From assembly GCF_000714715.1 (NCBI RefSeq), contig NZ_JMFO01000006.1:1-64000 (forward strand): a DNA stretch of 64,000 nucleotides, read 5' to 3'. Positions 37,083-47,230 of this stretch are shown here, piece after piece. Position numbers and translations under genes: made by a program. This stretch comes from Candidatus Magnetobacterium casense (GTDB taxonomy: Bacteria; Nitrospirota; Thermodesulfovibrionia; Thermodesulfovibrionales; Magnetobacteriaceae). Within the stretch, counting starts at the first letter, position 1. Each line of letters starts with the position of its first letter. The notes beneath the pieces were generated by a model, which saw only the letters and a list, made by a program, of their open reading frames with translations, searched no databases and was not told the origin of the DNA.

Positions 37083-37615
37083 ACCTTTTTCCAAAACACA
37101 ACGGTATACTGTATCCCGGAGACGATGGCCAGCACCACCGATATCCAGATCGTTACCACGCCGATCCCATAGAGGTTGATTCCAAAGAGGGTGTCTTCGA
37201 GGATCAGGCAGAGGATTCCGGTTATCTGTGCAGCCGTTTTCAGTTTGCCTCCGAGTTCGGCCTTTATTATGATCTTCTTTGACAGTGCAACGACCCTCAG
37301 GGTCGTGACCAGAAATTCCCTGACCGTGATAATCGTGGCAAGCCACACGGACAGGCTTCCCATGCTCACCAGCAGGAACAACGCCGATATCACCAGAAAC
37401 TTATCGGCCACAGGGTCGAGGATTACGCCAAACTCGGTGATCTGTCCCAAGTGACGGGCAAGGTAGCCATCCAAGAAGTCCGTTATCGAGGCAATCCCAA
37501 ACACCACGGCCCCCCACAGCGGATGCCCCGGCGTAACAACTATAAACACCGGAATAAGCACTATCCTGCTCAGTGTCAAGAGCGTGGGGATGTTAAACCG
37601 CAGCGTACCCATCAA
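37079..37615 (-). CDS. pgsA: CDP-diacylglycerol--glycerol-3-phosphate 3-phosphatidyltransferase
   Basis: The product has 178 residues. It has the CDP-alcohol phosphotransferase signature DGYLARHLGQITEFGVILD followed by PVAD, with all the acidic residues, and about five membrane helices. It makes phosphatidylglycerol phosphate. It overlaps kdsC by 23 bases and plsY by 4, so pgsA and plsY, both phospholipid enzymes, are tightly coupled. Confidence 0.95.
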   Translation of the reverse strand: MMGTLRFNIPTLLTLSRIVLIPVFIVVTPGHPLWGAVVFGIASITDFLDGYLARHLGQITEFGVILDPVADKFLVISALFLLVSMGSLSVWLATIITVREFLVTTLRVVALSKKIIIKAELGGKLKTAAQITGILCLILEDTLFGINLYGIGVVTIWISVVLAIVSGIQYTVVFWKKV

Positions 37616-38129
37616 CGATCCCGTTATAGAGGCCCTTTGCCTTGAGTATCATATCGCAGACCTCTCTGACGGCGCCCTTTCCGCCCGGCCTTGTTGTAAC
37701 GTAGTGGCAGTGTCCCCCGGTATACTCATCGCCATCGGATACGGTAATGGCCAGTCCAGCCTTTTTGAGTATCACAATGTCTGAGAGGTCATCGCCCATG
37801 CAGGCAACCTCCTCATCCCTGAGCTGGTATCTGGCCTTGAACTGTTGGTAGACCCCGCCTTTTTGGTCACATCCCAGGAAGCACTCGGTTATTCCAAGCT
37901 CTGTTGCCCGACTCTCAACAGCCCTGGATGACCTGCCCGATATTATGCACACAACAATGCCCGCCCTCTGGAGCATCTTGATACCTTGTCCGTCTCTGAC
38001 GTTGAAGGTCTTGAGCTCCTCTGCGCGGGCATCCAGCACAATGCTGCCATCTGTGAGCACGCCGTCTACGTCCAGTACCACGGCCCTGACCTCCCTGGCC
38101 CTGGCTATAATATCATGAGATATTTCCAT
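37593..38129 (-). CDS. kdsC: 3-deoxy-D-manno-octulosonate 8-phosphate phosphatase KdsC
   Basis: The product has 178 residues and is a cap-less HAD phosphatase: motif I VVLDVDGVLTDG, motif II IISGRSS, motif III with the lysine in CDQKG, and motif IV MGDDLSDIVILKKAGLAI. Length and the NVRDGQGIKML block match KdsC, which makes free Kdo for lipopolysaccharide and shows that the cell has an outer membrane. It is first in the group kdsC-pgsA-plsY-queC-recJ. Confidence 0.92.
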   Translation of the reverse strand: MEISHDIIARAREVRAVVLDVDGVLTDGSIVLDARAEELKTFNVRDGQGIKMLQRAGIVVCIISGRSSRAVESRATELGITECFLGCDQKGGVYQQFKARYQLRDEEVACMGDDLSDIVILKKAGLAITVSDGDEYTGGHCHYVTTRPGGKGAVREVCDMILKAKGLYNGIVDGYAAV

Positions 38130-38190
38130 CGCCTTTTATTATACACGGACAGGTCACAGAAAAAGAAGGGGCAGAGGACAGGGGGTTGAC

Positions 38191-38220
38191 TTGTGTTGCA
38201 ATTTTTATGTAACATATAAT
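38191..38220 (+). promoter_or_regulatory. Probable promoter of the dodecin gene
   Basis: TTGTGT (38191-38196), 18 bases, TATAAT (38215-38220). The TTGAC at 38186-38190 overlaps, but its spacing to the -10 box is too long. Confidence 0.4.
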
Positions 38221-38283
38221 TAGCATAGGTGGTGAGGATTATATATCTTGTAAATATCAGCAAACCCTAAAAGGAGGTAAGTT

Positions 38284-38490
38284 ATGGTATCGAAGGTTGT
38301 AATTTTAGTAGGACAATCACCGGTTAGTTGGGAAGAGGCAACGACAAATCTTATCAAAGAGGCACAGGCAAGCCTGAGACACATCACACGCATCCTCGTA
38401 ACGGAATTTGACGTAAAAATGAAAGAAGACGGCAGCGTAGACGCATTCCGGGTAAAGGCCGAGGTTTCCTTCAGGGTCGAAGCACACTAG
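38284..38490 (+). CDS. Dodecin family flavin-binding protein
   Basis: The product has 68 residues, the usual dodecin size. VVILVGQSPVSWEEATTNLI and the C-terminal DAFRVKAEVSFRVE strand match the family; the Trp in SWEEA is at the position that sandwiches the flavin. AAAGGAGG lies just upstream of the ATG. Dodecins form hollow dodecamers that store riboflavin, FMN or CoA. It is a single gene with its own promoter, transcribed away from kdsC. Confidence 0.92.
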   Translation: MVSKVVILVGQSPVSWEEATTNLIKEAQASLRHITRILVTEFDVKMKEDGSVDAFRVKAEVSFRVEAH

Positions 38491-38790
38491 CCATTAGATA
38501 TGCATTGAAATATTGTGTATCGAAAGTCAAAGGGTGATAAGATGTAAGATGCTGGAAGGGTTTACAGAGGCGGGAACAGACACGGTGGAGGTGGGCAACG
38601 GTGGAGGTGGGTAAAAAAAACACCTGTGCATGAACGACGCTGACCTGTGAGAGTCTGACGGTGCCGTTTATGCGCAGGCAGGAATCAAAGAGCGCAAAGA
38701 ACAAGGCTAACACACCATGATATCTTAATCCTTGCTCTCTGCTATCACCTTTTTTGCGGGAGTCATGGAAGACTCCCATTTTATTGCGCT
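38491..38790. other. 300-base intergenic region, no gene seen
   Basis: This lies between the convergent dodecin and cytochrome genes. It contains two copies of GGTGGAGGTGGG around 38586-38612 and no convincing ORF, RNA or terminator. Confidence 0.5.
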
Positions 38791-40056
38791 TTATTTATGT
38801 CCTTTGAGACTGACCTCTTTTGTAAATGTACCCAGCTCGTACACTGAATCCTTTACGCCCGGTTCGACAACCAGTGTCAGGGAGGCCTCCACTACGGCAT
38901 CCTCTACGCCAGGGGGCAGTTTGACCTCAAAGGTCTCCTCGTTGGCCTTAAACGGCTGAAGCGATGTGTCTCTCATCAGGTTGAGTTTTCTCAGCGAGGC
39001 AAATACCATAGTGTTATCCTGATAGCCCAGTTTTTTCTGAGGCATGTAGTACTTTGTCTCTGAGAATATCTCCTTGCCGTCCTTGGATTTTACCTTGACC
39101 TTTAGCGAGAAGTGTGTGGGAGATGGGCAACCATCCGGGAACCTGTGTCCGATGTCATGAGTGACCTTTGTCTTTATAACAACCTGCGGGATTGACAGGA
39201 CCTCTGGTAACTTGACCTTGAAGGTATAGGCCATTGCAGAGACGTCAAATTTGATATGCTCCTTGAGCCTCTTCATCTGGAATTCCCTGTCGTCATAGTT
39301 TGGCGGGAAGCGGTGCCCTGTATTAGGCGCCCTCATATGGCAATCCTGGCAACCCTTATCCCCACCATTAGGGATATAGTTCTGCACCATGCTGTCGTAG
39401 TTGGATACGCACCACATAGGCTCGGCCGAGTGCAGGAGGTTTGGTCCCTGGTGGCAGCGGCCACAGAAGGATGAGTCCTCCATCATTTCTGCACGCTTGG
39501 ATTTTGTAAATACTGAATCGGCATGTGCACCACCAAGGTCTTTGTTGCCATAGATGGTGTCTGGTGCCGGGGCGCCATCTCTGAACGTTCTGACAAGGGC
39601 GTCTCTGTTATGGCAGATTATGCAGTTGATCTGGAGCTTTTCGATGATATCAAAGTCCTGTTTGACAACGGCATCGGCTATTTCTTGCGCGGCCGCCTCC
39701 GAGGCATCCTGCAGCTGTGGAATGTGACAGATAAAGCAAGGCATCATGTAATCTTTAATGCTCTTTGTGATCTCGCGGGATTTCTTGAGTTCACCATCAC
39801 GCTGCTTCATATAATCAATCAACGTACCGAGCGTCTTGCTAAAAGGACCGATTAGCGGTTTGGAATGGAGAGATTTCTCCCAATCCTTATAAATCTGTTC
39901 ATGACACTGCTTACACCTTGTTGAGTCATACATAGCTATCAGTTCTTTAACGGTCTTTACCTCTTTACCGCTGTCATCAGCTCTAGCCATTACAATTGAC
40001 GGAACAAGAAGCCCAATAGCTAGTGTTAACAATACAAACAACTTCAACGTTCTCAT
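38791..40056 (-). CDS. Periplasmic multihaem cytochrome c with five CXXCH sites
   Basis: The product has 421 residues. A signal peptide (KLFVLLTLAIGLLVPSIVMA) is followed by five haem-attachment motifs: CKQCH (48-52), CFICH (107-111), CIICH (145-149), CGRCH (198-202) and CQDCH (236-240). The last ~180 residues have none and look like a beta-rich domain. AGGAGG precedes the ATG at 40056. The arrangement resembles cytochrome c554-type or nitrite/hydroxylamine-related multihaem proteins, but I cannot assign a substrate. It probably carries electrons in the periplasm. It is divergent from the bacteriohaemerythrin gene, 357 bases away. Confidence 0.88.
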   Translation of the reverse strand: MRTLKLFVLLTLAIGLLVPSIVMARADDSGKEVKTVKELIAMYDSTRCKQCHEQIYKDWEKSLHSKPLIGPFSKTLGTLIDYMKQRDGELKKSREITKSIKDYMMPCFICHIPQLQDASEAAAQEIADAVVKQDFDIIEKLQINCIICHNRDALVRTFRDGAPAPDTIYGNKDLGGAHADSVFTKSKRAEMMEDSSFCGRCHQGPNLLHSAEPMWCVSNYDSMVQNYIPNGGDKGCQDCHMRAPNTGHRFPPNYDDREFQMKRLKEHIKFDVSAMAYTFKVKLPEVLSIPQVVIKTKVTHDIGHRFPDGCPSPTHFSLKVKVKSKDGKEIFSETKYYMPQKKLGYQDNTMVFASLRKLNLMRDTSLQPFKANEETFEVKLPPGVEDAVVEASLTLVVEPGVKDSVYELGTFTKEVSLKGHK

Positions 40057-40413
40057 GTATTAAACCTCCTAACATTTAATACGTACTACTTTTTTTTCGT
40101 CTGTTTAAATACCAAAATTAAACCACTTCTCTGTCTGCTTCTCTCACGTTAACGTCTAAACCGTTTCCCGACAATCACCGCCTTTCTTTTTATCTATTAT
40201 ATAAATTGCAATAATATTGTGTTATAACATTATGGCAAAAAAAAAGCAAGTATTTTTTTTATCCTTACCAAGGGACATGCAGATAACTTCAAATGAGCAC
40301 CAATGCTGTGTAACCATGGTCACTGACGCCCCACGCTGAAATGCAATATGCTATTGTCCAAAGGCCATAATTTATGGCTATCAGCATTTTATTTGCAGGG
40401 AGAAACTCTAAAG
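40057..40413. other. 357-base divergent intergenic region
   Basis: This AT-rich stretch contains the AGGAGG of the cytochrome gene and long A and T runs at 40090-40260. Presumably it holds promoters for both neighbours; no clear box pair or RNA was identified. Confidence 0.4.
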
Positions 40414-40821
40414 ATGCAGTTTATCGACTGGAGCAGTAAGTTGGCAGTAAACGCAGCGGATATAGACAATCAGCACAAAAAACTTGTCGATATCATCAAT
40501 GAACTCTACGGCGCCATGCAGGGTGGTAAGGGGGCAGCAGTGATGGGCAAGGTACTTGGAGAGTTGATTGGCTATACAAAGGACCACTTCGCATACGAAG
40601 AGAAGTTAATGGCACAGTACAAGTACAACGACAACAACAAGCACAAGACCGAGCATGATAAGCTGACAAAACAGGTGCTTGACCTGCAGAAGCAATTTGC
40701 AGACGGCAAGATGGTAGTTACCGTAGAGGTCATGAACTTCCTCAAGAAGTGGCTAAACGATCACATCCTCGACAAAGACAGGACGTTTGCCGCCTTCCTC
40801 AACCAAAAGGGCGTACACTAG
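40414..40821 (+). CDS. Bacteriohaemerythrin
   Basis: The product has 135 residues from ATG 40414 (MQFIDWSSKLAVN), the standard start; the in-frame codons up to 40348 lack support. The di-iron ligands of the family are present in order: His in IDNQHKKLVDIINEL, His and Glu in KDHFAYEEKLM, HKTEHDKL and the C-terminal HILDKD. It reversibly binds oxygen, as store or delivery protein or sensor. It sits opposite the multihaem cytochrome and downstream is gyrA, convergent. Confidence 0.95.
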   Translation: MQFIDWSSKLAVNAADIDNQHKKLVDIINELYGAMQGGKGAAVMGKVLGELIGYTKDHFAYEEKLMAQYKYNDNNKHKTEHDKLTKQVLDLQKQFADGKMVVTVEVMNFLKKWLNDHILDKDRTFAAFLNQKGVH

Positions 40822-40965
40822 TCTCTCAGAAAAAAAAGAAGAAGTGGGCGGTTATGTCAGGTGGAACCGTCCACCTGGCTGGAGGTCACATGAGTATAGC
40901 TTAAGGCAAGTTTTGTCATACATAAAGGTGATCGTAATCAAAACACACACGCAAAGCCGTTTGTT

Positions 40966-43383
40966 TTATTCGACCCTATCCTTTTCGGCGGCCTTGCCGA
41001 TACTCATGATCATGTTGTCCTTGCCGACGTCCATTAGTTTTACGCCCTGCGTGTTACGCCCGGTTACGGAGATGGCACTGGCGATGGTCCTGATACTCTT
41101 GCCGGTCTTGGTCACCACCATTATTTCGTCCTCATCCCTAACCTGTATCAGGCCAACCACCTTGCCGCCCTTTTCCGTAACCTTTATCGATATAACCCCC
41201 TGCCCGCCACGAGCCTGAAGCGGATACTCCTGCAAACTGGAACGCTTGCCAAAACCAAACTCCGTCACATTCAACAACGTCGTCTTGTCCTCAACGACCT
41301 CCGCCGATACGACCTCGTCGTCCTTTTTGAGCTTTATGCCCTTGACACCCCTGGAGGCCCTGCCCGTTGAACGCACGTCCTCCTCATTGAAACGTATGGC
41401 GTGTCCCAGACGCGTGCCAATCAACACGTCCGATTGACCATCGGCATAGCGCACGGCCATCAGCTCATCGTCCTCGTCTATGCTGATAGCGATGATCCCT
41501 TTGCCTCGAGGATTGCTAAACTCACTGAGCAAGGTCTTTTTGACGATCCCCTTCTTGGTAAACATGATCAGGTAGCCCTTGTCAAACCCCTTGATCGGAA
41601 GGGCCGTCGCTATGATTTCACCCGGTTGCAGTTGCAGGAGGTTGACGATGGCCTTGCCCTTGGCAGTCCTGCCGGCCTCCGGTATCTGATATATCTTCAG
41701 CCAGTACAGACGGCCAAAATTTGAAAAAAACAGGATGTAGTTGTGCGTGGAACCTATGAATAACTGCTGAACATAGTCCTCATCACGTGTCTCCATGCTC
41801 GTCATCCCCTTGCCGCCACGACGCTGCTGACGGTACTCCGACAGCGGATTGCGTTTGATGTAGCCATTGTGCGACACAGTGATGACCATCTCCTCCTCCG
41901 TGATGAGGTCCTCGATGGATATCTGCTGTATGTCCGAAACGATCTCCGTCCTGCGTTCGTCTGCGTACTTTTCCTTTATCTGGAGGAGTTCGCCCCTGAT
42001 GATTTCGGCGATGAGTGCATTGCTGGCGAGGATCGACCTCAGGCGCTCTATCTCTTTGAGGGTGTGTTCGTACTCGGCCACGATCTTCTCCCTCTCCAGG
42101 CCGGTCAGACGTTGCAGACGCATCTCAAGGATCGCCTGTGCCTGGATGTCGCTAAGGGGATAGTTGTTGACCAGGGCGGCCTTTGCCACATCGGGGCTTT
42201 CGGATGTCCTGATGAGGTTGATTATGGCGTCGAGGTTATCGATGGCCGTCTTGAGACCTTCGAGGATGTGTGCCCGCTCCAGGGCCTTTCTGAGGTCGTG
42301 CCTGGTGCGTCTGATGATGACCTCGCGTCTGTGCTGCAGGAAGTGCTGCAGGACGGTCTTAAGAGGCATCACGTGTGGTTGTCCGCCTGAGAGCGCCAGC
42401 ATGATTATGCCAAAGGTGACCTCCATCTGCGTGTGCTTGTAGAGGTTGTTGAGCACGACCTGTGCCATTTCGTCTTTCTTTAGCTCTATGACCACTCTGA
42501 TGCCATCCCTGTCGGACTCATCGCGCAGGTCGGATATACCCTCGATATTTTTCTCCCTGACCAGTTGTGCGATCTTCTCCAGCATTCGGGCCTTGTTGAC
42601 CTGATACGGCATCTCCGTGATAATGATGCTGTCCCCTCCGCGTTGCTTTTGCTCGATGACCGCCCGTGCCCGGACACGGATTTGTCCCCTGCCCTTTTCG
42701 TATGCCTCGGTGATGCCGTTGAGGCCAAATATGATGCCTCCGGTGGGGAAGTCCGGCCCCTTGATGTAGTTCATCAGAGCGGCGGTGTCCGCTGCAGGGT
42801 TTTCGAGCAGATGCACCAGAGCGTCTGTCACTTCGCCCAGGTTGTGCGGGGGGATGTTGGTTGCCATGCCCACTGCTATGCCTGCGGCCCCATTGATCAT
42901 CAGGTTGGGCAGACACGCCGGCAGCACGATTGGTTCCTCGGTGGTTTCGTCGAAGTTGGGGATGAAGTCAACGGTCTCCTTGTCGATGTCCAGTAACAGT
43001 TCTTCGGCGATCTTGGCCAACCTGGCCTCCGTATACCGGTAAGCCGCTGCCGGATCACCATCCATCGAGCCAAAGTTGCCCTGTCCGTCAATCAGCGGAT
43101 AGCGCATATTAAAATCCTGCGCCAGTCTCACCAGGGCATCGTAGACCGCACTGTCACCGTGGGGGTGGTACTTCTTTAAGACCTCGCCCACCACACCGGC
43201 GCACTTTGAGTACCTCTTGTTGGAGAGCAGTCCCTCCCTGAACATCGCATAGAGTATCCTCCTCTGCACCGGCTTGAGGCCATCCCTGACGTCAGGCAAT
43301 GCCCGGCCTATGATCACGCTCATGGCGTAATCCAGGTAACAGACCTTCATCTCGTCTTCTATGCTCACTTGTAGCGTAGTCAT
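40966..43383 (-). CDS. gyrA: DNA gyrase subunit A
   Basis: The product has 805 residues. N-terminal [20 protein letters not shown], the catalytic tyrosine in [10 protein letters not shown] and the quinolone-resistance region [10 protein letters not shown] with the wild-type Ser and Asp are present. The GyrA box appears as QQRRGGKGM near the start of the C-terminal beta-pinwheel, which separates GyrA from ParC. It introduces negative supercoils with GyrB, which is not in the window. The ATG at 43383 follows GGGAGAG. Confidence 0.96.
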   Translation of the reverse strand: MTTLQVSIEDEMKVCYLDYAMSVIIGRALPDVRDGLKPVQRRILYAMFREGLLSNKRYSKCAGVVGEVLKKYHPHGDSAVYDALVRLAQDFNMRYPLIDGQGNFGSMDGDPAAAYRYTEARLAKIAEELLLDIDKETVDFIPNFDETTEEPIVLPACLPNLMINGAAGIAVGMATNIPPHNLGEVTDALVHLLENPAADTAALMNYIKGPDFPTGGIIFGLNGITEAYEKGRGQIRVRARAVIEQKQRGGDSIIITEMPYQVNKARMLEKIAQLVREKNIEGISDLRDESDRDGIRVVIELKKDEMAQVVLNNLYKHTQMEVTFGIIMLALSGGQPHVMPLKTVLQHFLQHRREVIIRRTRHDLRKALERAHILEGLKTAIDNLDAIINLIRTSESPDVAKAALVNNYPLSDIQAQAILEMRLQRLTGLEREKIVAEYEHTLKEIERLRSILASNALIAEIIRGELLQIKEKYADERRTEIVSDIQQISIEDLITEEEMVITVSHNGYIKRNPLSEYRQQRRGGKGMTSMETRDEDYVQQLFIGSTHNYILFFSNFGRLYWLKIYQIPEAGRTAKGKAIVNLLQLQPGEIIATALPIKGFDKGYLIMFTKKGIVKKTLLSEFSNPRGKGIIAISIDEDDELMAVRYADGQSDVLIGTRLGHAIRFNEEDVRSTGRASRGVKGIKLKKDDEVVSAEVVEDKTTLLNVTEFGFGKRSSLQEYPLQARGGQGVISIKVTEKGGKVVGLIQVRDEDEIMVVTKTGKSIRTIASAISVTGRNTQGVKLMDVGKDNMIMSIGKAAEKDRVE

Positions 43384-43566
43384 TTTATACTCTCCCTGCC
43401 TTTAATTTTCTATTTTGAGTCAATCTTAATCCCTTTATGATACCTTTTTGCACCCGGGAAAAACAACTTTCGGTGTATAAAGCTGTAAGCTGTATCTTCA
43501 TGTTGACAGATTTAACGACTAAATTGCATACTTGTTCGAGTAATTTTTTTTTAAAGGAAGGTGTCA

Positions 43567-43605
43567 ATGCATTGTTTTTGGTGTCGCGATTTCCAGGAGG
43601 ATTGA
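43567..43605 (+). CDS. Possible 12-residue leader peptide MHCFWCRDFQED
   Basis: A short ORF has an excellent ribosome binding site (AAAGGAAGG, about four bases before the ATG), ending 12 bases before the DUF2752 start, which itself has no close site. It contains CFWC. It may be a translational leader for the downstream gene, or chance. Confidence 0.3.
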   Translation: MHCFWCRDFQED

Positions 43606-43617
43606 TCTGGCACTAGA

Positions 43618-44088
43618 ATGCCCGTAATCAAAGTGCTTAGAGATAACAGTAATGTATACATTTTAGTGCTATGCCTCTCGATTTTGGTCTTGTCGCGTAT
43701 CTTGTCCATTGAGGACGGATGTTCCGTTTCTCTTAATGGCATGACGTTACCGGATATATGCGCATTCAAGAATCTTTTCCATATAAATTGCCCCGGTTGT
43801 GGGTTGACAAGGAGCTTTATAAGCATTAGCAGGATGCGCCTGGATAAGGCTTGGCAATACAATCGGGCAGGGATAATCGTATATGTCTTCGTTATCTTGC
43901 AAATCCCGTACCGGTTGTATCTCGTGGCAAAAAATTCCAGGACAGGGAATCCACGGATCGATAAAATATTTAGAGTTTACCTGTATGTTATTTTCTGCTC
44001 GTTAATACTAAACTGGTTGACTGGTTTTTACCTACCCTCCCGGGTTAGTCCTCCAGAAATCCATACTCAACGCAGTTGGCACAGATAA
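43618..44088 (+). CDS. DUF2752 membrane protein
   Basis: The product has 156 residues. CAFKNLFHINCPGCGLTRSF is the defining motif of DUF2752, flanked by two or three membrane helices (VYILVLCLSILVLSRI, GIIVYVFVILQIPYRLYLV, VYLYVIFCSLILNWLTGFYL). The family is a small inner-membrane protein of unknown function with a conserved CPxC(G)LTR. The AGGAGG at 43595-43600 is 17 bases from the ATG, too far for normal use, and no in-frame start lies between. The 3' end overlaps the radical SAM gene on the other strand by 44 bases. Confidence 0.85.
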   Translation: MPVIKVLRDNSNVYILVLCLSILVLSRILSIEDGCSVSLNGMTLPDICAFKNLFHINCPGCGLTRSFISISRMRLDKAWQYNRAGIIVYVFVILQIPYRLYLVAKNSRTGNPRIDKIFRVYLYVIFCSLILNWLTGFYLPSRVSPPEIHTQRSWHR

Positions 44089-45190
44089 TCCCTGCGTCCT
44101 TGCAGCGTTTGTGCAACGGCAACATTGAAGGCATTCTTTTGGTGTAAGCCCGCACCAGGCGTCGTGCGTGTTGATACTGTGGGGAGTTCCACACCCTGCG
44201 AAACGTGCCGCGTGCACCAAAACAGTTATCGAAGTCCCAGCTCTTTTCGTAGACGCCACAACACGGCGCCACGGAGCCGTCCCAGTTGACAACGGAGGCG
44301 TCCCACAACCACTTGCAACTATGCTGCCTTGTCCTCGTACCGGGGGCTATCTCATATGCGTATCGACTGTAGGAGTTGTCCTGTGGCAGCCAGGAGGCGT
44401 CCTCGTTGAGGCGTGCGTACAGAGGCATCAACAGCTCCTTGCCCATGTGCGTCCGCAGCGGGGAAGGCGAAAACGCTATCCCATAGCCACGGGCAATCTG
44501 CCCTGCCGCCTCCACCTCGCCCTCGTTGTACCTGTTTACGAGAAACTGCCATATCAGTTGCGGAAACGGCTTTGAAGCCTCTCTGAAGGAAAGCAGCCTC
44601 TCAATGTTGGCCATCACCGTTGAGAAATTGCCACCGACGCGGTACTGTCCATAGCTGTCCTGGGTGGCCCCGTCAATGGACAGGACGATCAGGTCTACAC
44701 CGGAGGCAACAATGTCCTTTGCGGTATTGTCGTTGAGACGGTTGAGATTGGTGCTGAAACCCACTATTGTGTTGTACCCCTTGGCATACCTGATCATTTC
44801 GGCAAGATGCCGGTTTAACAGCGGCTCTCCCCAGTTACACAGATACACGCCAAAGACATACGGGCCAACCTCATCCAGGAGCCTCTTATACGCATCCAGC
44901 ACCATCATCCCCTTTGGTCTGCCCTGCGTGTCCTGCCACGTCGGACACAGCGCACAGCGCAGGTTGCAGTGGTTTGTCGGGTCGATGACCATGTAGATAG
45001 GGTAGCTTATCAACGAACTCCTCTGCAGAGATGCCTCCAGCGCATTTAATGCCAGATTGGCTACCTTCCTCCTGACATACCGCTTTCCGGCAAAGACGCT
45101 ATCCACCAGGGAATGCGTTACAGGGGGCAGCTTGCTAACTATCAGCCGCCACAATGTCGTCCCGATTATTGACACAGTTGATGGTAGCAT
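44045..45190 (-). CDS. Radical SAM / SPASM domain protein
   Basis: The product has 381 residues. The radical SAM cluster motif CNLRCALC (CxxxCxxC) lies near residue 83, after a ~70-residue hydrophobic/basic N-terminus. LCNWGEPLLNRHL and LIVLSIDGATQDSY are the usual second and fourth strands. The C-terminal SPASM-like cysteines occur in DGSVAPCCGVYEK and CKDAGIICANCVEYG, for auxiliary clusters. Such enzymes modify peptides, sugars or lipids; no peptide precursor was found beside it. It diverges from the chemoreceptor gene. Confidence 0.9.
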   Translation of the reverse strand: MLPSTVSIIGTTLWRLIVSKLPPVTHSLVDSVFAGKRYVRRKVANLALNALEASLQRSSLISYPIYMVIDPTNHCNLRCALCPTWQDTQGRPKGMMVLDAYKRLLDEVGPYVFGVYLCNWGEPLLNRHLAEMIRYAKGYNTIVGFSTNLNRLNDNTAKDIVASGVDLIVLSIDGATQDSYGQYRVGGNFSTVMANIERLLSFREASKPFPQLIWQFLVNRYNEGEVEAAGQIARGYGIAFSPSPLRTHMGKELLMPLYARLNEDASWLPQDNSYSRYAYEIAPGTRTRQHSCKWLWDASVVNWDGSVAPCCGVYEKSWDFDNCFGARGTFRRVWNSPQYQHARRLVRAYTKRMPSMLPLHKRCKDAGIICANCVEYGFLED

Positions 45191-45239
45191 TTATATGTGA
45201 CATAGCGCCATAGTTTTTTTGAGAGAACCAAACGCCGTG

Positions 45240-45269
45240 TTTACACAATTAAGAAAATCGTGATAATAT
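45240..45269 (+). promoter_or_regulatory. Probable promoter of the chemoreceptor gene
   Basis: TTTACA (45240-45245) and TAATAT (45264-45269, 18-base spacer) or GATAAT (45262-45267, 16-base spacer), about 90 bases upstream of ATG 45356. Confidence 0.45.
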
Positions 45270-45355
45270 ATAACAGTAGTTTATCAGGACAGACTTAAAG
45301 ATTATAAATCTCTTATTGGTGTAACATTAAAAAGACTTTATTAGGGAGTATTGTT

Positions 45356-46972
45356 ATGAAGAACGTATCCATAGGGACAAAGACCTTAGTGCCAATCATA
45401 TTAATAACATTTATAGGCATCATTGCGACGGTGGTCGTCACGGTGAAGTTATCAAAGCATCTCGTGATAAACGAGATACGAGATGGCGCCATCAGAGGAT
45501 ACAAGGATACCGTGTTAAATGCCCTCACTACAATGATGTTGGCAGGTAACATAAAAGAAAGTAAAAGGCCGTTTATCGAGCAGATGAACAACATAGTTAA
45601 GATAAAACTGCTCAGAACCGATGCCCTTGACAGAGACTACGGCAAGGGAAATGCGGATGAGTATGCCGCAGACTCCGTTGAACGAGATGTGATCACCACC
45701 GGCTCGGAGAAGGTTGTGATAGAGGGCGAGAACATACGTGGCGTTTATCCATACGTTGCAAGTAGGAACTTCATGGGTAAGGACTGTCTGGGCTGTCACA
45801 ATGTACGTGAGGGAGAGGTATTGGGGGCTGTCAGCATTACTGTGTCAATGGCCAGGACACTGGGAAGTCTTAAGAAAATCGAGTACATATTTATAGCCCT
45901 GGGAGCGCTTGGACTGGTAAGTGTAATTCTTATTTTTACGTTTACGTTTAAGTTTACCCACCAGCCTCTTGTTGATTTGGCAAGGGACCTGGAGTTGATC
46001 GCATCTGGAGACTTGAAGGTTCGTTTTCAATACGACGCCCAGGACGAGGTAGGAAAGCTATCGCAGGGGCTTAACAATATGGTTACAAGTCTCAAGGACA
46101 TTATAAGCGAGGTCAAGGATGCTGCCGATGCCATGTCAGATGCCAGCGGAAACCTTAAAAACAGCTCCGGTAAGATGTCAACCGACGTAATCAACCAGGC
46201 AGAACGCACCACCCAGATAGCCACTTCCATAGAAGAGATGTCCCAGACGGTCTCGGACATAGCAAAGAACATATCAGATATAGCGTTGTCGGCAAGCAGT
46301 ACCGTGGAGATAGCACGCAAAGGCTCAAAGGTGGTAGGACAAACGGTAAATGAAGTAAAGATGATAGATGAAACGGTCAGGGAATCGGCCTCTTTGGTGG
46401 AATCCCTTGGCAACCGCTCAAACCAGATAGGTGACATCGTAAAGGTTATCAACGACATAGCGGATCAGACCAACCTCCTGGCCTTAAATGCGGCCATAGA
46501 GGCGGCCAGGGCAGGGGAACAGGGCAGAGGATTTGCCGTTGTTGCCGACGAAGTAAGAAAGCTCGCTGAAAAAACCTCAAAGGCTACAACCGAAATAAGC
46601 TCCATGATAACCACAATGCAGGGGGAGACCATCAAGGTCATTACCTCCATGCAGGGCAGTCTCCAGAGGGTCAGTGACGGTGTATCATATTCCATGCAAG
46701 CCGGTAAATCGCTGGAGGATATCTTATCCAGTGTTACCAGGCTCCAGGAGGTGTTGTCAAGCATTGCCTCTGCCACGGATGAGATGACTTCGGTTGCAGA
46801 CAACGTCACCAGGGATATAGAAACAATAGCAACGAGTTCAAGGAATACCTCCGTGTGTACGGATGTTGTGTCACAGGCATCCTCGCATCTGGTGACGCTC
46901 TCAAAGCGCCTGCGGGATATCGTCAGTCAGTTCAGTGTTGGACGTAACCGCACTTCAAAGCTGTTAGAGTAG
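45356..46972 (+). CDS. Methyl-accepting chemotaxis protein with c-type haem sensor domain
   Basis: The product has 538 residues. Membrane helix 1 at about 11-31, a periplasmic domain to about 175, helix 2 at about 177-199, then HAMP (200-255) and the cytoplasmic signalling domain with the conserved tip [20 protein letters not shown] and [15 protein letters not shown]. The periplasmic part holds CLGCH (Cys144, Cys147, His148), a covalent haem site, within a DUF3365/Tll0287-like domain ([15 protein letters not shown]). Haem-c chemoreceptors of this layout sense redox state or gases. The stop overlaps nothing; about 900 bases of gene-poor DNA follow. Confidence 0.9.
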   Translation: MKNVSIGTKTLVPIILITFIGIIATVVVTVKLSKHLVINEIRDGAIRGYKDTVLNALTTMMLAGNIKESKRPFIEQMNNIVKIKLLRTDALDRDYGKGNADEYAADSVERDVITTGSEKVVIEGENIRGVYPYVASRNFMGKDCLGCHNVREGEVLGAVSITVSMARTLGSLKKIEYIFIALGALGLVSVILIFTFTFKFTHQPLVDLARDLELIASGDLKVRFQYDAQDEVGKLSQGLNNMVTSLKDIISEVKDAADAMSDASGNLKNSSGKMSTDVINQAERTTQIATSIEEMSQTVSDIAKNISDIALSASSTVEIARKGSKVVGQTVNEVKMIDETVRESASLVESLGNRSNQIGDIVKVINDIADQTNLLALNAAIEAARAGEQGRGFAVVADEVRKLAEKTSKATTEISSMITTMQGETIKVITSMQGSLQRVSDGVSYSMQAGKSLEDILSSVTRLQEVLSSIASATDEMTSVADNVTRDIETIATSSRNTSVCTDVVSQASSHLVTLSKRLRDIVSQFSVGRNRTSKLLE

Positions 46973-47046
46973 GGTTGCGCTATATTGCAGATTGGAGCGA
47001 TTACGGGGCCGACACCCTTTGCCCTTTCTTTCAGACGCTTGATTTT

Positions 47047-47230
47047 TTAAACTTTCAGGTCCTTTTCTCCCAGGAACTTTATCAGGGAAGCGGCCAGGCC
47101 ATCAATTGACCCCAGGTTGCCACCTACGACCATGGTATCGGGCACTATCTTCTTGTCACCCTTCATACGGAGTTCTTGAGCTGTTCTGCGGTGCCATACC
47201 AACCGCCCTGATTTCGGTACCCTTGGCCGG
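47047..47230 (-). pseudogene. Decayed C-terminal ORF remnant, possibly an SPFH-type protein
   Basis: The minus strand reads MKGDKKIVPDTMVVGGNLG and then SIDGLAASLIKFLGEKDLKV to a stop at 47047-47049. The ...GDKKIVPDTMVVGG... pattern looks like the rear end of a band-7/SPFH protein, but this is weak. The upstream text changes frame (AEQLKNS then stop), so no complete gene exists. Confidence 0.3.
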
